Source: CAMBDR01 sp046597185 (GTDB lineage: Bacteria > Pseudomonadota > Gammaproteobacteria > Burkholderiales > Burkholderiaceae_D). Taken from it: 6,021 bases of DNA. The notes under the pieces are model-generated. The model saw only the letters and a list, made by a program, of their open reading frames with translations, did not search any database and was not told the origin of the DNA. Positions 5,483 to 6,021 of this stretch are shown piece by piece (the stretch's first letter is position 1; each line of letters starts with the position of its first letter). The stretch lies in contig JBKJLF010000347.1 in assembly GCA_046597185.1 (NCBI GenBank), positions 1-6,021 of the forward strand. The letters run 5' to 3'. Position numbers and translations under genes: made by a program.

Positions 5483-6021
5483 CTACCACCAATGCATTTG
5501 CCCGGTAATCATTAGCACCAACACCACCCCAACCGAAATCAAAATCGCTTGGGGGATGGTTTCGCGCCAAGTTGCGCGGCGTTGCATTTGCGGCATCAAG
5601 TCGCTCACCGCGATATAGATAAAGCCGGAAGAAGCAAACACCAGCGCATACGGAATCAAACCATTGGCGCGATCAAGCATAAAGTAACCAACCACCCCGC
5701 CCAGCACACCCAGCAAACTACAAATCAAATTATAGACATAGGCGCGGGTACGGGTAAAGCCAGCGTTCAACAAGACGATGAAATCACCAATTTCTTGCGG
5801 GATTTCATGCGCGGTGATGGCAAAGCAGGTCACCAAACCCAGTTTCGGGTTGGCTAGAAAGGCGGCGGCGATCAGGATGCCATCAGTGAAGTTATGCACG
5901 CCGTCACCGACCAAAATCATCCAGCCGGCTTTACCCGCCTCGTGCGCATCGTGCCCGTGCGCGTGGTGGTGGCCGTCATGCTCGTGATGGTGCGAGTGGC
6001 GCAAAATTGCCATTTTTTCCA
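5483..6021 (-). CDS. ZIP-family metal transporter, C-terminal part (5' end outside window)
   Basis: Inner-membrane divalent-metal (zinc or iron) uptake transporter of the ZIP family. The frame runs open through the right edge. The codons before the ATG at 6013 read Glu-Lys, matching the EK that ends TM3 in relatives, so that Met is internal and TM1-3 lie outside the window. Numbering from this Met, a loop at 6-24 carries 11 histidines and is the usual cytoplasmic metal-binding loop between TM3 and TM4. TM4 carries HNFTDG (H40, N41, D44) and TM5 carries HEIPQEIGD (H69, E70, E74, D77), which together form the binuclear metal centre of the family. TM6-8 follow, and the protein ends MHWW. About 178 residues are visible of a family length near 260. 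Metal preference cannot be decided from this fragment. The gene converges on the sulfurtransferase gene. Confidence 0.95.
   Translation of the reverse strand, partial: EKMAILRHSHHHEHDGHHHAHGHDAHEAGKAGWMILVGDGVHNFTDGILIAAAFLANPKLGLVTCFAITAHEIPQEIGDFIVLLNAGFTRTRAYVYNLICSLLGVLGGVVGYFMLDRANGLIPYALVFASSGFIYIAVSDLMPQMQRRATWRETIPQAILISVGVVLVLMITGQMHWW

Overview
The window looks like ordinary chromosome from a betaproteobacterium. The best guess is Burkholderiales near Oxalobacteraceae. This rests on recalled family resemblance of the XseB, IspA and Dxs proteins and on gene order, not on a search. GC content is moderate, coding density is high, and no RNA gene, insertion sequence, prophage or CRISPR array is visible.

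Left part (1-2018, minus strand): a compact isoprenoid operon read right to left as xseB - ispA - dxs. Its genes are the exonuclease VII small subunit, a farnesyl-diphosphate synthase type enzyme, and 1-deoxyxylulose-5-phosphate synthase, which is cut by the left edge. The xseB stop and ispA start overlap as ATGA. The ispA stop directly abuts the dxs start, so translation is probably coupled. Dxs makes the first MEP-pathway intermediate and IspA condenses the resulting C5 units to C15.

Middle (2019-2414): an AT-rich divergent regulatory region. It holds three inverted repeats and an extended -10 promoter pointing right. No convincing gene is seen in it.

Right part, plus strand (2415-5375): a Rieske/mononuclear-iron oxygenase alpha subunit of unknown substrate, then a strong intrinsic terminator, then a 10-TM EamA/DMT permease. 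A two-domain sulfurtransferase with a mercaptopyruvate-sulfurtransferase type active-site loop follows 20 bases later. The last two are probably co-transcribed. After a 107-base convergent gap comes a minus-strand ZIP metal transporter (5483 to the right edge) with a histidine-rich loop, truncated by the window end.

I find no clearly new multi-gene system. The points most worth a second look are an in-frame 12-bp tandem repeat in the 3' end of xseB, an unusual iron-site motif in the Rieske oxygenase, the terminator set directly against the permease ribosome binding site, and the palindrome-rich divergent promoter region.
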